From a virus: a stretch of DNA of 28,928 nt. This document shows positions 1-10,562 of the stretch, piece by piece. The stretch lies in IMG/VR virus record IMGVR_UViG_3300034073_003927, positions 1 through 28,928 of that record. One strand, written 5' to 3'. The first letter of the stretch is position 1. Each line of letters begins with the position of its first letter. The notes under the pieces are model-generated. The model did no database searches and was not told the origin of the DNA. It worked only from the letters and a program-made list of their open reading frames with translations. The position numbers were made by a program, and so were the translations under genes.

Positions 1-10
1 TTATAACCCA

Positions 11-565
11 ATGCTACAAATCACAAATGATGTCGCTGCAGCTCTTGCCGGCGAGCATAGCTATTGCCATTTGGTTAAGTTAGAGCTGGCTAATGATGTA
101 ACCATACGGCTGACAGACAGCGGTATTGATATCGACTTGAATGGTGAACTTTACGAGCATAACGGCCTGCTACTTGGTATGGACGCGCCAACTTTTAACG
201 CAGAACTCCGCATAGGTGAAATCAGCCTCGCTTTTACTGCTGCTGATCAGAGCGTGGTTGCTTTGATGCTGGGTGTTAACCAGATAAATCGCTATGCACA
301 TATTTACCGCGCCTACCTAAATGACCAGGGGCAAGTGATCCCTAACCCTATTTTGCTGCACTCCTGGTTGATTAATGCGCCTGACGTTTCCGATTCTAAA
401 GACGATTCACAAATCACTGTCCCTCTGACTAGCGAATGGGCCGATTTTGAAGCCCCGCGTGGCCGTCGCTCAACTGATGCAAATCAGCGTCGGTTTTTTC
501 CTACCGACAAAGGGTTGGAATTTGCTTCGCAGGTGAAAAAAGATCTGAAATGGGGTGGTGAATAA
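11..565 (+). CDS. Phage tail hub/assembly protein (DUF2163-like)
   Basis: This 184-residue protein sits directly before the J-like tail-tip gene, the place where siphophages encode small tail-hub or tail-assembly proteins. It is rich in beta-type sequence (LVKLELAND, VTIRLTDSGIDIDL) and ends with an FFPTDKGLEF...KWG segment of a kind I associate with DUF2163-like tail proteins; that family call rests on resemblance and position only. There is no signal peptide or membrane segment. The stop codon overlaps the next start (TAATG at 563-567), so the two are probably translationally coupled. The start ATG at 11 has only a weak ribosome site and the upstream tail genes lie outside the window. A virion tail role is likely; the exact function is uncertain. 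Confidence 0.6.
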   Translation: MLQITNDVAAALAGEHSYCHLVKLELANDVTIRLTDSGIDIDLNGELYEHNGLLLGMDAPTFNAELRIGEISLAFTAADQSVVALMLGVNQINRYAHIYRAYLNDQGQVIPNPILLHSWLINAPDVSDSKDDSQITVPLTSEWADFEAPRGRRSTDANQRRFFPTDKGLEFASQVKKDLKWGGE

Positions 566-3468
566 TGGGGTTATTTAGCAGTGTTTGGAAAGCAGTTACA
601 AAGCCCTTTAAGAAAATTCTAAGCTGGTTGGTTCCAACTCCGGATACTCCTAATGCACAAGCAGTAACAGTAGAAAAGCAGGGCAGTGATCATGCTATTC
701 CTGTGGTTTATGGAACCCGCCGTATTGGTGGCATCAAAGTTCACAAGTATGTGACTGATGCCAATGGCGGTGCCAAAAACGAGTTTTTACACCTGATTAT
801 TGTGTTCTGTGAAGGTGAGATAGATGCTATTTCTGAGTTGTACTTTGATGGAGTAAGTGAGCATGACGCCCGCTGGAACAAAAAGGGCGGCGGCAAATGG
901 TTTACTGTTCAGCGCAAAACAGGCGCCGACGACCAGTTAGCCTTAGTTACTGGTATTCCTAACTGGACCTCCAGCCATAGGCTACAAGGTTTAGCGTATA
1001 TCCATTTACGTCTTCAAATGGACGAAAACCAGAGCGTCTGGCGCGGAGAACCAGAAGTCACAGCTCTTATCCGCGGAAAGAAAATATTAGACCCTCGCAC
1101 AGGTGTTACTGCATACAGCGAAAACCTGCCATTGCAATTGCTCGACTACCTGACAAACAGCAGGTACGGCAAAGGTATGCTGTCAAGCCGGCTGATGCAG
1201 CAGTCTTTCATTGACGCTGCTACGTGGGCTGATGTGCAACTTACCAGTACAGTCACAATAAACGGCGTAGCCACTCCAACTACATACAGCCGCATCACGG
1301 GTAACCTGGTTGTCGATACCAGCAAATCTGTGTTTAGCAATGTGAAGCTGATGCTATCCGGCATGCGCGGTATGTTGCCTATTGGTAGTGGTTTGCTTAG
1401 GCTAGTGCCTGAAAAAGAAGGTGAACCGGTCTTTTTCTTCACTCACAACCGATCTGAAAACCCTAACTCCGCACGCATAGAATCACCCATTAAAAGCAAA
1501 TCTGGCCGCAAAAACGATAGGTATAACCGTGTAATCATCCGTTTTCCAAACAAACTGACAAATTACGAACGCGACGAAGTGCATTACCCCAATGCCACTG
1601 ATCCAATTTTTGAAGATTGGATGGCTGAAGATAACGGCGTACTGCTTGAGCAAAGCTTCGAATTTGACACCATCACAAACAAAGCTGAAGCCTACCAAAT
1701 GGCTGAAATCATTGCGAAGCGCAGTCGTAATCGCACTGAAGTTAGTTTCACCGCATCACCAGCAGCCATAGTTGTAGAGCCCGGCGACATTGTAGGGATT
1801 ACCGACGATACCCGCGGCTGGGCTGAAAAACCGTTTTTAGTCGATCAGTGCAAGCTGCGTGAAGATGGAACAGTCGACTTTGAATTTATCGAACATCAAA
1901 ACGCTATTTACCCGTGGTCTGGCGTTGATTATTCCGACCGTGTAGGCGGTACCAATTTAGGCGACCCAACGCAGGTTGCTGCTGTAACTGACCTGGTATT
2001 TATCCCTGATGTTACTTTTGACAGCACTGGCCAGTTGAAGTGGGACAACGTATCGGATGCATTTGTCCGTAGTTATGTTGTCGTTGTTGAACAGAACGGT
2101 GTTCAGATTCAGCGCGAGCAGCGTTTATCTAAATACTACACGGTGCCAAAACTGGGTGTTGGATCCTATGAATTTACAGTCTATGCACGTTCAACACTGG
2201 GGTATTTGTCGCCAGCGTCAACAATCAGTCTTGTGCTGGACATTCCTGCAGCACCAACAGCAATTACAACCAGTGTTGGTAATTTTCATGTCAGCGTTTA
2301 TCCAGCTTTAGCCGGACATCCAACTGCTGAATTTAAGGTGTACGGCTCAGACTATAACGATTTTGCCACAGCAACTTTAGTAGGCGTTGGCCGTGTCGTT
2401 ACAGATCAGGGCCTAAAACCAGACTCTCTGCGCTATTACTGGGCCTCAACAACAACGTGGTTTGCTGATAGTGATTTGTTTGGCCCTGTAAGCGCTGTAA
2501 CACTGAAAGATCCAAGCCAGATATCAGATTTACTATCAAATATTGCTGAGTACAGTCCTGACGGTATTGAGGATTGGTCGCGACCATACAGGATCACTGA
2601 CAAATGGATGAGGCTCAGTTACGACAATGGTTTAACATTTGATGACCCCGTTAAAATAACCGGCGAAGATGGCGCCTCCGGCAATTTTGTCGATTATCTA
2701 TTTGCTAGTTCACAGTCAAAACCACCACTGCCATCGGCCAGTCCAGAAATTTGGTTTGATACGCCTCAGCTTCCACCAGTGTGGATGAGCAAAGCGTTAA
2801 AAGCGTCAGATGGTGAATTGATCGGTAGTTGGTCTTCGCCGGTCAAACTATCAGGTGATTCCGGCCAAGATGGTGTGAGCTACTGGTTAACGCGATCTGC
2901 ATCAGTCATAAAGTTGGGTGCGAACAATAGCTATGACATTAATGCAGTTACGGTGCAGTCGTGGAGTCAAGTTGGCTTACAACCAGCGCAGCCTTACTTT
3001 GGCTTATTCAAAATCAAAGTCAAAAATACTAATGGGTTATGGAGTGATGTTTACTCATCATCCTATCCAGAATCCAGTAAAACTATCGATGTTCCGCAGA
3101 ATATTACAACAATACAGTTTCAACTGTTTGATCAATCCAACCTAAAAATGGACGAAGAAAGCACGATTATCGTCGAAGATGGTGTGTCTTTAGATGTTCA
3201 CATAGAAAGCTCCAACGGTACTATTTTTAGACCCGGTCAGGGCCGCAGTACATTACTGATTGCCAGAGTATTCAGAAATGCAGAAGACATTACCGAACAA
3301 ATATCACCTTCTAAATTTCGCTGGCGTCGTGTTTCTCAAGACCCACAGCCCCCCCCTAACGACGATTCTACATGGAATGCAAGCTACAACACCGGCTTTA
3401 AACAAGTGATGGTCAGCGTTGATGACGTGGCCGCCAGAGCAACTTTTTTTTGTGAAATTTTGGAGTAA
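565..3468 (+). CDS. J: Tail tip attachment protein J (host specificity)
   Basis: At 967 residues this is a J-type central fibre/tail-tip protein that builds the distal tip of a flexible tail and contacts the host. The N-terminal third carries the typical J core (AIPVVYGTRRIGG, then FLHLIIVFCEGEIDAI near residues 65-95). The middle has phage tail-hub and fibronectin-type sequence (AVTDLVFIPDVTF, SYEFTVYARSTLGYLSP). The C-terminal third contains GEDGASG and GDSGQDG stretches and is probably the variable receptor-contacting part. It overlaps the upstream gene by TAATG and is followed after three bases by the next tail gene. An uninterrupted C8 run at 3349-3356 lies near the C-terminus (QPPPND). 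The family call is confident; the receptor is unknown. Confidence 0.85.
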   Translation: MGLFSSVWKAVTKPFKKILSWLVPTPDTPNAQAVTVEKQGSDHAIPVVYGTRRIGGIKVHKYVTDANGGAKNEFLHLIIVFCEGEIDAISELYFDGVSEHDARWNKKGGGKWFTVQRKTGADDQLALVTGIPNWTSSHRLQGLAYIHLRLQMDENQSVWRGEPEVTALIRGKKILDPRTGVTAYSENLPLQLLDYLTNSRYGKGMLSSRLMQQSFIDAATWADVQLTSTVTINGVATPTTYSRITGNLVVDTSKSVFSNVKLMLSGMRGMLPIGSGLLRLVPEKEGEPVFFFTHNRSENPNSARIESPIKSKSGRKNDRYNRVIIRFPNKLTNYERDEVHYPNATDPIFEDWMAEDNGVLLEQSFEFDTITNKAEAYQMAEIIAKRSRNRTEVSFTASPAAIVVEPGDIVGITDDTRGWAEKPFLVDQCKLREDGTVDFEFIEHQNAIYPWSGVDYSDRVGGTNLGDPTQVAAVTDLVFIPDVTFDSTGQLKWDNVSDAFVRSYVVVVEQNGVQIQREQRLSKYYTVPKLGVGSYEFTVYARSTLGYLSPASTISLVLDIPAAPTAITTSVGNFHVSVYPALAGHPTAEFKVYGSDYNDFATATLVGVGRVVTDQGLKPDSLRYYWASTTTWFADSDLFGPVSAVTLKDPSQISDLLSNIAEYSPDGIEDWSRPYRITDKWMRLSYDNGLTFDDPVKITGEDGASGNFVDYLFASSQSKPPLPSASPEIWFDTPQLPPVWMSKALKASDGELIGSWSSPVKLSGDSGQDGVSYWLTRSASVIKLGANNSYDINAVTVQSWSQVGLQPAQPYFGLFKIKVKNTNGLWSDVYSSSYPESSKTIDVPQNITTIQFQLFDQSNLKMDEESTIIVEDGVSLDVHIESSNGTIFRPGQGRSTLLIARVFRNAEDITEQISPSKFRWRRVSQDPQPPPNDDSTWNASYNTGFKQVMVSVDDVAARATFFCEILE

Positions 3469-3471
3469 AAC

Positions 3472-4914
3472 ATGGCAATAGTATCAGTAGGGCAAATTAC
3501 CCTCGTCGACAACAATGATGCACGTCCGTTAACCGCGTATCTGACTGTGAGCCCAGGCCCTCAGCAAGTTTTCAGTAAGGACGAATCGACAGTCTCTTAC
3601 TCACCAGATTGGACGCAGGGATCCGGTCTTGTGATAACTGCAAAAGTTTTTGCTGGAGCAATGTCAGCTGCCGAAGAGGTTACAGGACAGCTATCTAATC
3701 GTCGTTTTACATTAGATCTGACTACTGGCATCACTGGTACCAACGCTGCGATCAGTTCTAATACAGGTATGAATAACCAGTTTGCGACCGGTACTTACAC
3801 TGTGTTGCATGACGCAAGTAGTTCAGTTTTTACAGTGAAAGCAAATCTAAAGGATACAGTGCCGCAAGTTGTCGTCTATTTTGAGGGCGATTATCAGGAT
3901 CCTGTTACCGGCTTGGTCAGTCGAATAGTTGCCCAAATCACTCTCGGGCTGGTAAAGACTGGAACGAATGCGGTTTATCTGCTGACTCGTGGCAGCAGCT
4001 CAATTGAGCAAGCTTCTGGTGGTACGAAAAATGTAGTCGCATTGTCTGCAGATCTAATTAGGGCTGCAGGTGTTGATACAACCAGCGTAACGTACCAGTG
4101 GTTCAAAGGTGCGACTCAAATCATCAGCTCCGCGCCGTTTACAACACAGTTCGGTTTGAAAACTGTGGCCTCGCCAACGATACCAACGGGTTCTCAATCT
4201 GAAATTGGTGTCAATTTGCCCGCATCAAATGCCTGGTCAGCTCATAACACATTAGTTGTTCATGAGTCTGGTGTTACAGACATGCAAGTGTTCAGAGTTG
4301 TTGCCCGGGATGCTGATACAAAAACGTATCAGGCCTACTTTACGATTTACGACATATCAGATCCGTATGAAGTACGCATATTAAGCTCTGCTGGTGAAAA
4401 GTTTCAAAACGGTGTGGGTTCAACGCAACTAACGCCAGATGTGTTTTATGGCGCAACTCGAGTAACGGATTTATCAGGATGGACCTTTAGCTGGTCTCTG
4501 CGAGACAGAAATGGGAATAGGGCAGCTTTTGTCGACACAACAAAGACGGCCTTGGCTGGTGGCCGGTTGATATCGGGTAACACTGCCACAGCATTTACAT
4601 ACGGTGGCACAGCTATTTCTTTCGCCGCTACCGATTTAATAAAAGCGTTTAAGCCAGATGGAACAGCTCGGTTCTTTGAAGTAGCATCTGCAACGGGTAA
4701 CACGGTGACTATTAAAACATCTGGTTTCACTCACGCCGGCATCGATTTTACATCCTACCCACAGCCAACCGCCAGCGAGTTTGTCAACGGCAGATTGTTT
4801 GCGTGCACAACTAATGGAGGCCGGTTGACCACGACCGCCGCGGCATCAATAACAGTGACAGGTGATGATATTGATGTAAAAGGGTCAATCACCGTTGAAG
4901 CTGATCGTCCATAG
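3472..4914 (+). CDS. Tail fibre-like virion protein with J-proximal anchor domain
   Basis: A 480-residue, Ser/Thr/Gly-rich, probably all-beta protein without signal peptide. It begins MAIVSVGQITLVDNND, closely matching the start of the next gene (MAVVSVGQITLHDTYD), so the two probably share an N-terminal attachment domain that docks to the tail tip. The remainder resembles Ig-like or fibre domains (TYQWFKGATQI, FRVVARDADTKTYQ) but matches nothing I can name. A GGAG ribosome site precedes the ATG and includes the upstream stop, so translation is likely coupled to J. A role in host recognition or as an adaptor for the longer fibre is an inference from position. Confidence 0.6.
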   Translation: MAIVSVGQITLVDNNDARPLTAYLTVSPGPQQVFSKDESTVSYSPDWTQGSGLVITAKVFAGAMSAAEEVTGQLSNRRFTLDLTTGITGTNAAISSNTGMNNQFATGTYTVLHDASSSVFTVKANLKDTVPQVVVYFEGDYQDPVTGLVSRIVAQITLGLVKTGTNAVYLLTRGSSSIEQASGGTKNVVALSADLIRAAGVDTTSVTYQWFKGATQIISSAPFTTQFGLKTVASPTIPTGSQSEIGVNLPASNAWSAHNTLVVHESGVTDMQVFRVVARDADTKTYQAYFTIYDISDPYEVRILSSAGEKFQNGVGSTQLTPDVFYGATRVTDLSGWTFSWSLRDRNGNRAAFVDTTKTALAGGRLISGNTATAFTYGGTAISFAATDLIKAFKPDGTARFFEVASATGNTVTIKTSGFTHAGIDFTSYPQPTASEFVNGRLFACTTNGGRLTTTAAASITVTGDDIDVKGSITVEADRP

Positions 4915-4923
4915 GGAGCTAAC

Positions 4924-7900
4924 ATGGCGGTTGTATCAGTTGGTCAAATCACTCTGCACGACACCTATGATGGGTTGAATCTGCAATTATCCAGTTATTC
5001 TTTTGTTGTACCGACCAATGACCAAGGAGCTGCAGGGAACTACTCAGGCTGCTCTACAACAGCAAAAGTAATGAATGGTAATCAAGACGTCACAACTGAA
5101 TGGATGATCCAAGTAGCGTCACCAGTTGGCATCACGGGAAGCTTGTCAGGTGCAACCTATACTGTATCGGCAATGACGCTTGATATTGCTGTGATTGATT
5201 TCACGGCTAGCCGGCTTGGATACCCTGATCTAACCGCCAGGTTCAACGTTACAAAATCAAAGAATGCAGCGGATGGCCTGACTATCGTATTGAGTAACGA
5301 AAGTCATACGTTACCTGCCGATAATGCAGGCGCTGCTTTAAGTTACAGCAATTCAGGTACCACCATCCGAGTTCTAGAGGGATCTACGGAACTCAATGCT
5401 GCATCAAGTAATAGTGCGAATGGCTCGTTTACTGTTGGCACTCCGGTTGTGTCACCCAGTGGAAAAATCACTGCTGGAGGCCGCAGCTACAGCAGCAAAA
5501 CCGCAACGATATCAAACCACAGCGCGATGGCTGCGGATACGGATAGCGTCACCATTACTTACCCTATCAACATCAGACGCTCAAATGGGACCACAGTTAG
5601 TTTGAGCAAGACTCAGACCATCACCAAATCAAAACAAGGTAGTACGGGTGATACTGGTGGGCGCGGCACTGTCCATGTGTACGCGGCAACTGTTGGCACT
5701 GCATGGAATGACTCGGAAGCAAATGCGGCATTGGCTCCAGCTCCGTTCAACGGCGCGAAAGTTGCGGACAGAGTAACAATGTACAACCAAGGGGCTGGCT
5801 TTGCAGAAACCCGCTACTGGTCTGGCACTGTCTGGATATTAGTTGGCGAGGTCATTGACGGAAATCTGCTTGTTACCGGCTCAATAACCGCAGACAAGAT
5901 CAACGTTAATGATCTTTTTGCCCGAACTATCACACTACCCAATGATGGCGTGTTAAAAGCGGGGACTACTGAAGACTATGCCGAATTAGGGGGATCTGCC
6001 TACTTTAAAGCGCAATCTGGCAACTCGACAATATTTAAGATTGCTAAAGATGGTAGCCATTTTATTGATGGCCGTTTTATCACAAACACCCTGCCGCCAG
6101 AGGCTTTTGACGCTAACGTAATTCCGTATATTCGTAGTCAGTTGAGTCTGGGTACTCCAAGTGCCGGTGGAAGTTCGTCCATCACAGGCACATTAGGGGC
6201 ATACGGTGTGATGTTAACGACTACTGAGACTATTGCATCCTCAGGAGTCGGGGAACCGGCATCAATTGTGGTAGGTTACGGCGGTATTGAAGTATCCGTG
6301 CAATCAATGACCCTACCTAGTGCAGCCCCGAAAATCACCTTGCAAGTGCAACGGATAACGAATGGTGGCAGCCCTGTAAATGTCGGCTCACTTAAAGAAT
6401 TTATTGGGGAATTTCGCAGAACAGCATCCGGATCACCGGCTACGTATGAGTTTAGTGTGCCGAGTTTTAGAGTACTGGAAACTGACTCTGCACCCGGCGC
6501 AGGCAACCTACAGTACAAAGCAGTTATATCGCTAATCAGCCCAATCAATCTGGGAGATGATTTAGGTATTGTTACTTTGGCAGCAAGTCAAAGAGCTGCC
6601 GGTACAGTGTCAGGAACTATAACTTGGGATAGCTTAGTAGGCACTCCGAGCAACAAAATTACTCTGGCCAGTTCCGGCGCACAGTTAAATTTTCCAAACC
6701 TTGGAACCACGGATCCAGCAGGCACAGGTAATGGTGATGTCTGGTTTAGGTCAAATCAGCTGTATTTTAATAACAACGGCACGGTTCGTACTGTTATACA
6801 TAGCGGCAACCCAACTGCTTTAGCTAGTGATATATCTCAAGCCGAAGCAGAAGCGGGTACGATTACAACTCGCCGTTGGTTTACTGCCCAGAGAGTTGCA
6901 CAAGCAATTGCAGCGCAGGCCCCTAGCAAATCTGGTGGAGGTGCATCTGGTACTTGGGGTATAGATATTACTGGTGTTGCTTCCGGAGCAGGGTATTTAA
7001 CTACGGCTCGGACTTTTACTATAGGTAACACCGGTAAATCATTTAACGGAAGTGGTAATGTCAGTTGGACCCATGCTGAGATGGGAACTATCAGAAATTT
7101 TGGATCTGTCACTGTTAGTTTAGCATCCGGAACTACGCAAAATTTGATTACTTGGCTTACTGATTTAGGAGCTTTAAATCAGCCGTCAATAATGAAAGCC
7201 TCGTGGAGTTATGATAGTAATTCAGACATAACAGACACTGGATTTGGTACGCTGGAGTTAGCTGGCTGCGTAATTGAAACCTTTCCAGACGGTGGGACGT
7301 ACATTATTCGCGTAACAAGTCCAAGCACAGGAACCGGTGCGGGTGGCATACATGAATATGTTAATCAAGGCCCAAGTTATAGCCCTGGATGGCGTCGGGT
7401 TTATACCTCTACCTTGAATGGGAATATAAGTGGTAGTGCTAGCAGTATTTCTGGGTTTAATAACCCGACAGCCGCAGCAACTGCAAATACTATTGCGTAT
7501 CGTGATGGTAGTGCAGACATCAATGCTCGGCTTTTTAGAGCCAACTTTGGCAATGATTCTGTTCCCTCGGGAGCTGTAGCGTTCCGCGTAAATAACTCAA
7601 CGGATAACTACATTCGTTTTTGTAGTGATATGGTGCAAGTTAGAGCGTGGATAGGCGCTAACAATGCTGGCAACTTAACCACGGGGATATTGCCTGATGG
7701 TCGCTTAGTAGGGTCTTACTCTGGACTGGGTACTTTGACCTCCGAACGTTATATCGCTAATAGTGACAGTTTGCCTGCCCTACAGGTTAACACAAACTAC
7801 TCGTTGCACTCTGGCGGCTATGATGCCTCAATTAGCACCAGTGATATCGTTTTACTAGCCACCCTAATTCCGACAGGGAATAGTAGGAACTACGTTATCA

Positions 7901-9315
7901 AAGGGGTGGTGAACCACCAGAGTTCGCTATCCGCAGCATCAGTAGGATTTACGCTAGTTGTCAGAACGAACACGTTACCTTCTAAATCATGCTTATTGAC
8001 TATAGATCAGGAGATTATAGGCAGAGATTTAAACATACTGGTTTATAACGATACAGCATCAAATACGATCTATATTGCAGCCAACTCCCCAAATAGTTCT
8101 GCACAAAACATTAACTACAAATTTGAGATGTATTCGCGCCAAAATTACGCGTCGAACTTAAACGTTTACAACACAAAAACCTTGTTAGACGTTACTGGAT
8201 TGACGCTAATACCTGTAAGTACTGGATATACAAAAAGCATAAGTTACAACTTAGAAGCCACAAGCTTTTCATCTGAGTTATTCAAACTTGGTAGTGCTGG
8301 CGGAACAATAAGCCCCGGAGCAGCTGGGTCTGCAAGAATAAGCACCCTCTCAGGGTACATTGATGTTGGGTCTACAAATGCTAGTTATACACACTTTTCT
8401 ACAGACAGACCGGCTTACTACTTTAATCGCACTATATTAGCGGATGGTGAGTTTAAGATATACAACACAGGTACAGGACTTAACAGTAACGGCTTGTTTT
8501 TTTACAATGGTGAAACAACGCTGACAAGTGACAACAGCGGAGGTTTGGTTATTACCGGGCTGGATAACGAGAGTGCATTGTCTTTTCGCACAGCTGGTGG
8601 TGTAACCCGTGGTCTGGTTTATGCCGACTCCGGCAACAACATCGGATTTCTGGACAACACTGGAAACTGGGTTTTACGTACAAATAAAAGCACGGATACT
8701 GCAACTTTCCTCCTAAACAACGTTTATTTTAATAGTCGCAAGGCGGCTGCATATGAAACCAACAATCATCTGTTCTTGCCTTCGTGGGCACGTCAGTTAA
8801 ACGGGACTGGTATTTACTGGGATACCGGTATGTATCTTTACAGTACAGGAATAGGTCAAGACTTAAATTTACGGAGTGCGACCTCTGCTGTTGGGTTTCG
8901 TTTGGCTACGGTGGGGGACATTTCCCGTGGTTTTATTTATGCCGATTCAACCAACAGCATCGGATTCCTAGATCAAACAGGCAATTGGAAAATGCGTGTG
9001 GATTCTGCGGGAATGCTGCATGTCGCAGATGGTACATCAACATCGGATAGACGAGTAAAACGCAACATACAACCTATTCAAAATGCCTTAGCAAAAGTTA
9101 AGACGTTAACTGGTAATACCTATGACCAGATTGAAATGGGAATTCGACGTGCCGGACCTATAGCGCAGGAAGTTGAGGTCGTATTACCCGAGGCGGTATC
9201 CGCTGATGAAAATGGTAAACTTGCTGTGTCTCAGATGGGCCTGATTGCTTTATTGATTGAAGCTGTAAAAGACTTGTCAACCGAAGTTGATACCTTAAAA
9301 CGGAGGCTGCATTAA
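4924..9315 (+). CDS. Long tail fibre with S74 intramolecular chaperone
   Basis: This 1463-residue protein has the make-up of a side tail fibre. Residues 1-230 hold a repeated beta region (KSKNAADGL, ITKSKQGSTGDTGG). A linker with GNLLVTGSITADKINVNDLFA follows, as found in J/fibre connectors, then a long Gly/Ser/Asn-rich shaft. Near the end are two similar blocks (RGLVYADSGNNIGFLD and RGFIYADSTNSIGFLD). The last 90 residues form a peptidase S74 domain: SDRRVKRNI, with the Ser (residue 1374) and Lys of the self-cleaving dyad, then GPIAQEVEVVLPE and a helical tail. In this family the domain trimerises the fibre and cuts itself off before the Ser. A GGGAG ribosome site lies before the ATG. It probably determines host range. 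Confidence 0.8.
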   Translation: MAVVSVGQITLHDTYDGLNLQLSSYSFVVPTNDQGAAGNYSGCSTTAKVMNGNQDVTTEWMIQVASPVGITGSLSGATYTVSAMTLDIAVIDFTASRLGYPDLTARFNVTKSKNAADGLTIVLSNESHTLPADNAGAALSYSNSGTTIRVLEGSTELNAASSNSANGSFTVGTPVVSPSGKITAGGRSYSSKTATISNHSAMAADTDSVTITYPINIRRSNGTTVSLSKTQTITKSKQGSTGDTGGRGTVHVYAATVGTAWNDSEANAALAPAPFNGAKVADRVTMYNQGAGFAETRYWSGTVWILVGEVIDGNLLVTGSITADKINVNDLFARTITLPNDGVLKAGTTEDYAELGGSAYFKAQSGNSTIFKIAKDGSHFIDGRFITNTLPPEAFDANVIPYIRSQLSLGTPSAGGSSSITGTLGAYGVMLTTTETIASSGVGEPASIVVGYGGIEVSVQSMTLPSAAPKITLQVQRITNGGSPVNVGSLKEFIGEFRRTASGSPATYEFSVPSFRVLETDSAPGAGNLQYKAVISLISPINLGDDLGIVTLAASQRAAGTVSGTITWDSLVGTPSNKITLASSGAQLNFPNLGTTDPAGTGNGDVWFRSNQLYFNNNGTVRTVIHSGNPTALASDISQAEAEAGTITTRRWFTAQRVAQAIAAQAPSKSGGGASGTWGIDITGVASGAGYLTTARTFTIGNTGKSFNGSGNVSWTHAEMGTIRNFGSVTVSLASGTTQNLITWLTDLGALNQPSIMKASWSYDSNSDITDTGFGTLELAGCVIETFPDGGTYIIRVTSPSTGTGAGGIHEYVNQGPSYSPGWRRVYTSTLNGNISGSASSISGFNNPTAAATANTIAYRDGSADINARLFRANFGNDSVPSGAVAFRVNNSTDNYIRFCSDMVQVRAWIGANNAGNLTTGILPDGRLVGSYSGLGTLTSERYIANSDSLPALQVNTNYSLHSGGYDASISTSDIVLLATLIPTGNSRNYVIKGVVNHQSSLSAASVGFTLVVRTNTLPSKSCLLTIDQEIIGRDLNILVYNDTASNTIYIAANSPNSSAQNINYKFEMYSRQNYASNLNVYNTKTLLDVTGLTLIPVSTGYTKSISYNLEATSFSSELFKLGSAGGTISPGAAGSARISTLSGYIDVGSTNASYTHFSTDRPAYYFNRTILADGEFKIYNTGTGLNSNGLFFYNGETTLTSDNSGGLVITGLDNESALSFRTAGGVTRGLVYADSGNNIGFLDNTGNWVLRTNKSTDTATFLLNNVYFNSRKAAAYETNNHLFLPSWARQLNGTGIYWDTGMYLYSTGIGQDLNLRSATSAVGFRLATVGDISRGFIYADSTNSIGFLDQTGNWKMRVDSAGMLHVADGTSTSDRRVKRNIQPIQNALAKVKTLTGNTYDQIEMGIRRAGPIAQEVEVVLPEAVSADENGKLAVSQMGLIALLIEAVKDLSTEVDTLKRRLH

Positions 9316-10562
9316 TGGCTATTCGTAATGTGGGTGTGTACATATCCTACGAAGCTGGGACGACCTATTGGTCGCTCTCAGCTGGGGATAGTACCAACAA
9401 CAGGCTAGAGCTGGTCAAAGGGGATACCCTACAGATAACGCTGTATGACGTAGATAGCCGTGGAGTGACGCTAACAGCAAGTGGTTTTTCTTCTACGTAT
9501 TGGACTAATACAGCCAACATTGTCACGACAAGCACCGGGTCTAAAGTATCCCAAGCAGGTATGTCTACCCCTGTAGATGTAAACCTTACTCTGTCCGTGA
9601 CAGGTGGTAGCACTTCTGGATCTCAGACACTTTATTTAAGGTTTGTATCCGGCGACGACATAACCCCAGATGCTTTTGACCTGGGCGATAACGTTGTTGG
9701 TGCCCGGCTAGGCAACACGTACTTAAGCAGGACAATTAAGGTCACAGGTATTAACGTAGGTGTGACGGCCAGCGTGACTGCCGGAAACTTAATTGTAGAA
9801 GGGATCAATCGTGGCACCAGTTATACGGTTTACGCTAACCAAAATATGCAGGTTGCCTTAACCGCCTCGTCTGCATACAGCACAACTGTAGGAACAACGC
9901 TTACTATAGGCGGTGTTACAGATACCTGGTACATAGCAACAATGAATGACCCGGAAACCGGGCAATTGATTCCGTTTCCGGTAACGTCTTTACCTATAAA
10001 AATGAGTGATGTTATAAACTTTTGGGGCGGTTTATATCAGACCTATGACCAGCCAAGTGCCAGAAATATGCTGGCCTATGTGCGTGGTGGTTTATACGTC
10101 CCAAATATTTCTGCCAACGCAAACATACCCACAGCAGCGCCTTTGAAATGGTCTGACTTTATTGGTGGGGCAACGAGTTTTTTCTTGTTGTTTTCGCCTC
10201 AGTATAAAGAGGTTGCCCTATCAACGCTAAACAATGCGGTCAATGCTGAACTTACATGGACTGTAGGTACAGACTTTGATGTGGGGTTTGGACCAGGCAT
10301 GAGGCATAACTGTGAGTATCGTTATGCTGATTTAGTCGAGTACACAAGCCCTATCCATCATCAAGGTGTGACACTGGTATCGCAGTCAAACCCCGCGGTA
10401 TATAACAGCGTAAATAAGCAGCTGACAATTCAAGCTTCGGCCCCGAAGTTCAGTGAACGTTTATATGAGGGCCGGCTAACCGTTTATATCCGACTATTGT
10501 GGGACACCACAAAAGTTGTAACAGCCACAATCCACTACCGTATTTATTGTTTCGGCCCATAG
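9315..10562 (+). CDS. Probable virion/tail accessory protein, unknown family
   Basis: A 415-residue protein that starts inside the stop codon of the long fibre (TAATG), so it is very likely made together with it. It begins MAIRNVGVYISYEAGTTYWSL, which loosely recalls the anchor of the two preceding fibre proteins. It is rich in Thr, Ser, Gly and Val with beta-strand patterns (VDVNLTLSVTGGS, LYLRFVSGDD) and has no signal peptide. I do not recognise the family. Its place between the fibre and the late terminator suggests a tail-fibre partner, decoration or receptor-binding protein; this is inference. The coding region ends within the terminator hairpin. Confidence 0.5.
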   Translation: MAIRNVGVYISYEAGTTYWSLSAGDSTNNRLELVKGDTLQITLYDVDSRGVTLTASGFSSTYWTNTANIVTTSTGSKVSQAGMSTPVDVNLTLSVTGGSTSGSQTLYLRFVSGDDITPDAFDLGDNVVGARLGNTYLSRTIKVTGINVGVTASVTAGNLIVEGINRGTSYTVYANQNMQVALTASSAYSTTVGTTLTIGGVTDTWYIATMNDPETGQLIPFPVTSLPIKMSDVINFWGGLYQTYDQPSARNMLAYVRGGLYVPNISANANIPTAAPLKWSDFIGGATSFFLLFSPQYKEVALSTLNNAVNAELTWTVGTDFDVGFGPGMRHNCEYRYADLVEYTSPIHHQGVTLVSQSNPAVYNSVNKQLTIQASAPKFSERLYEGRLTVYIRLLWDTTKVVTATIHYRIYCFGP

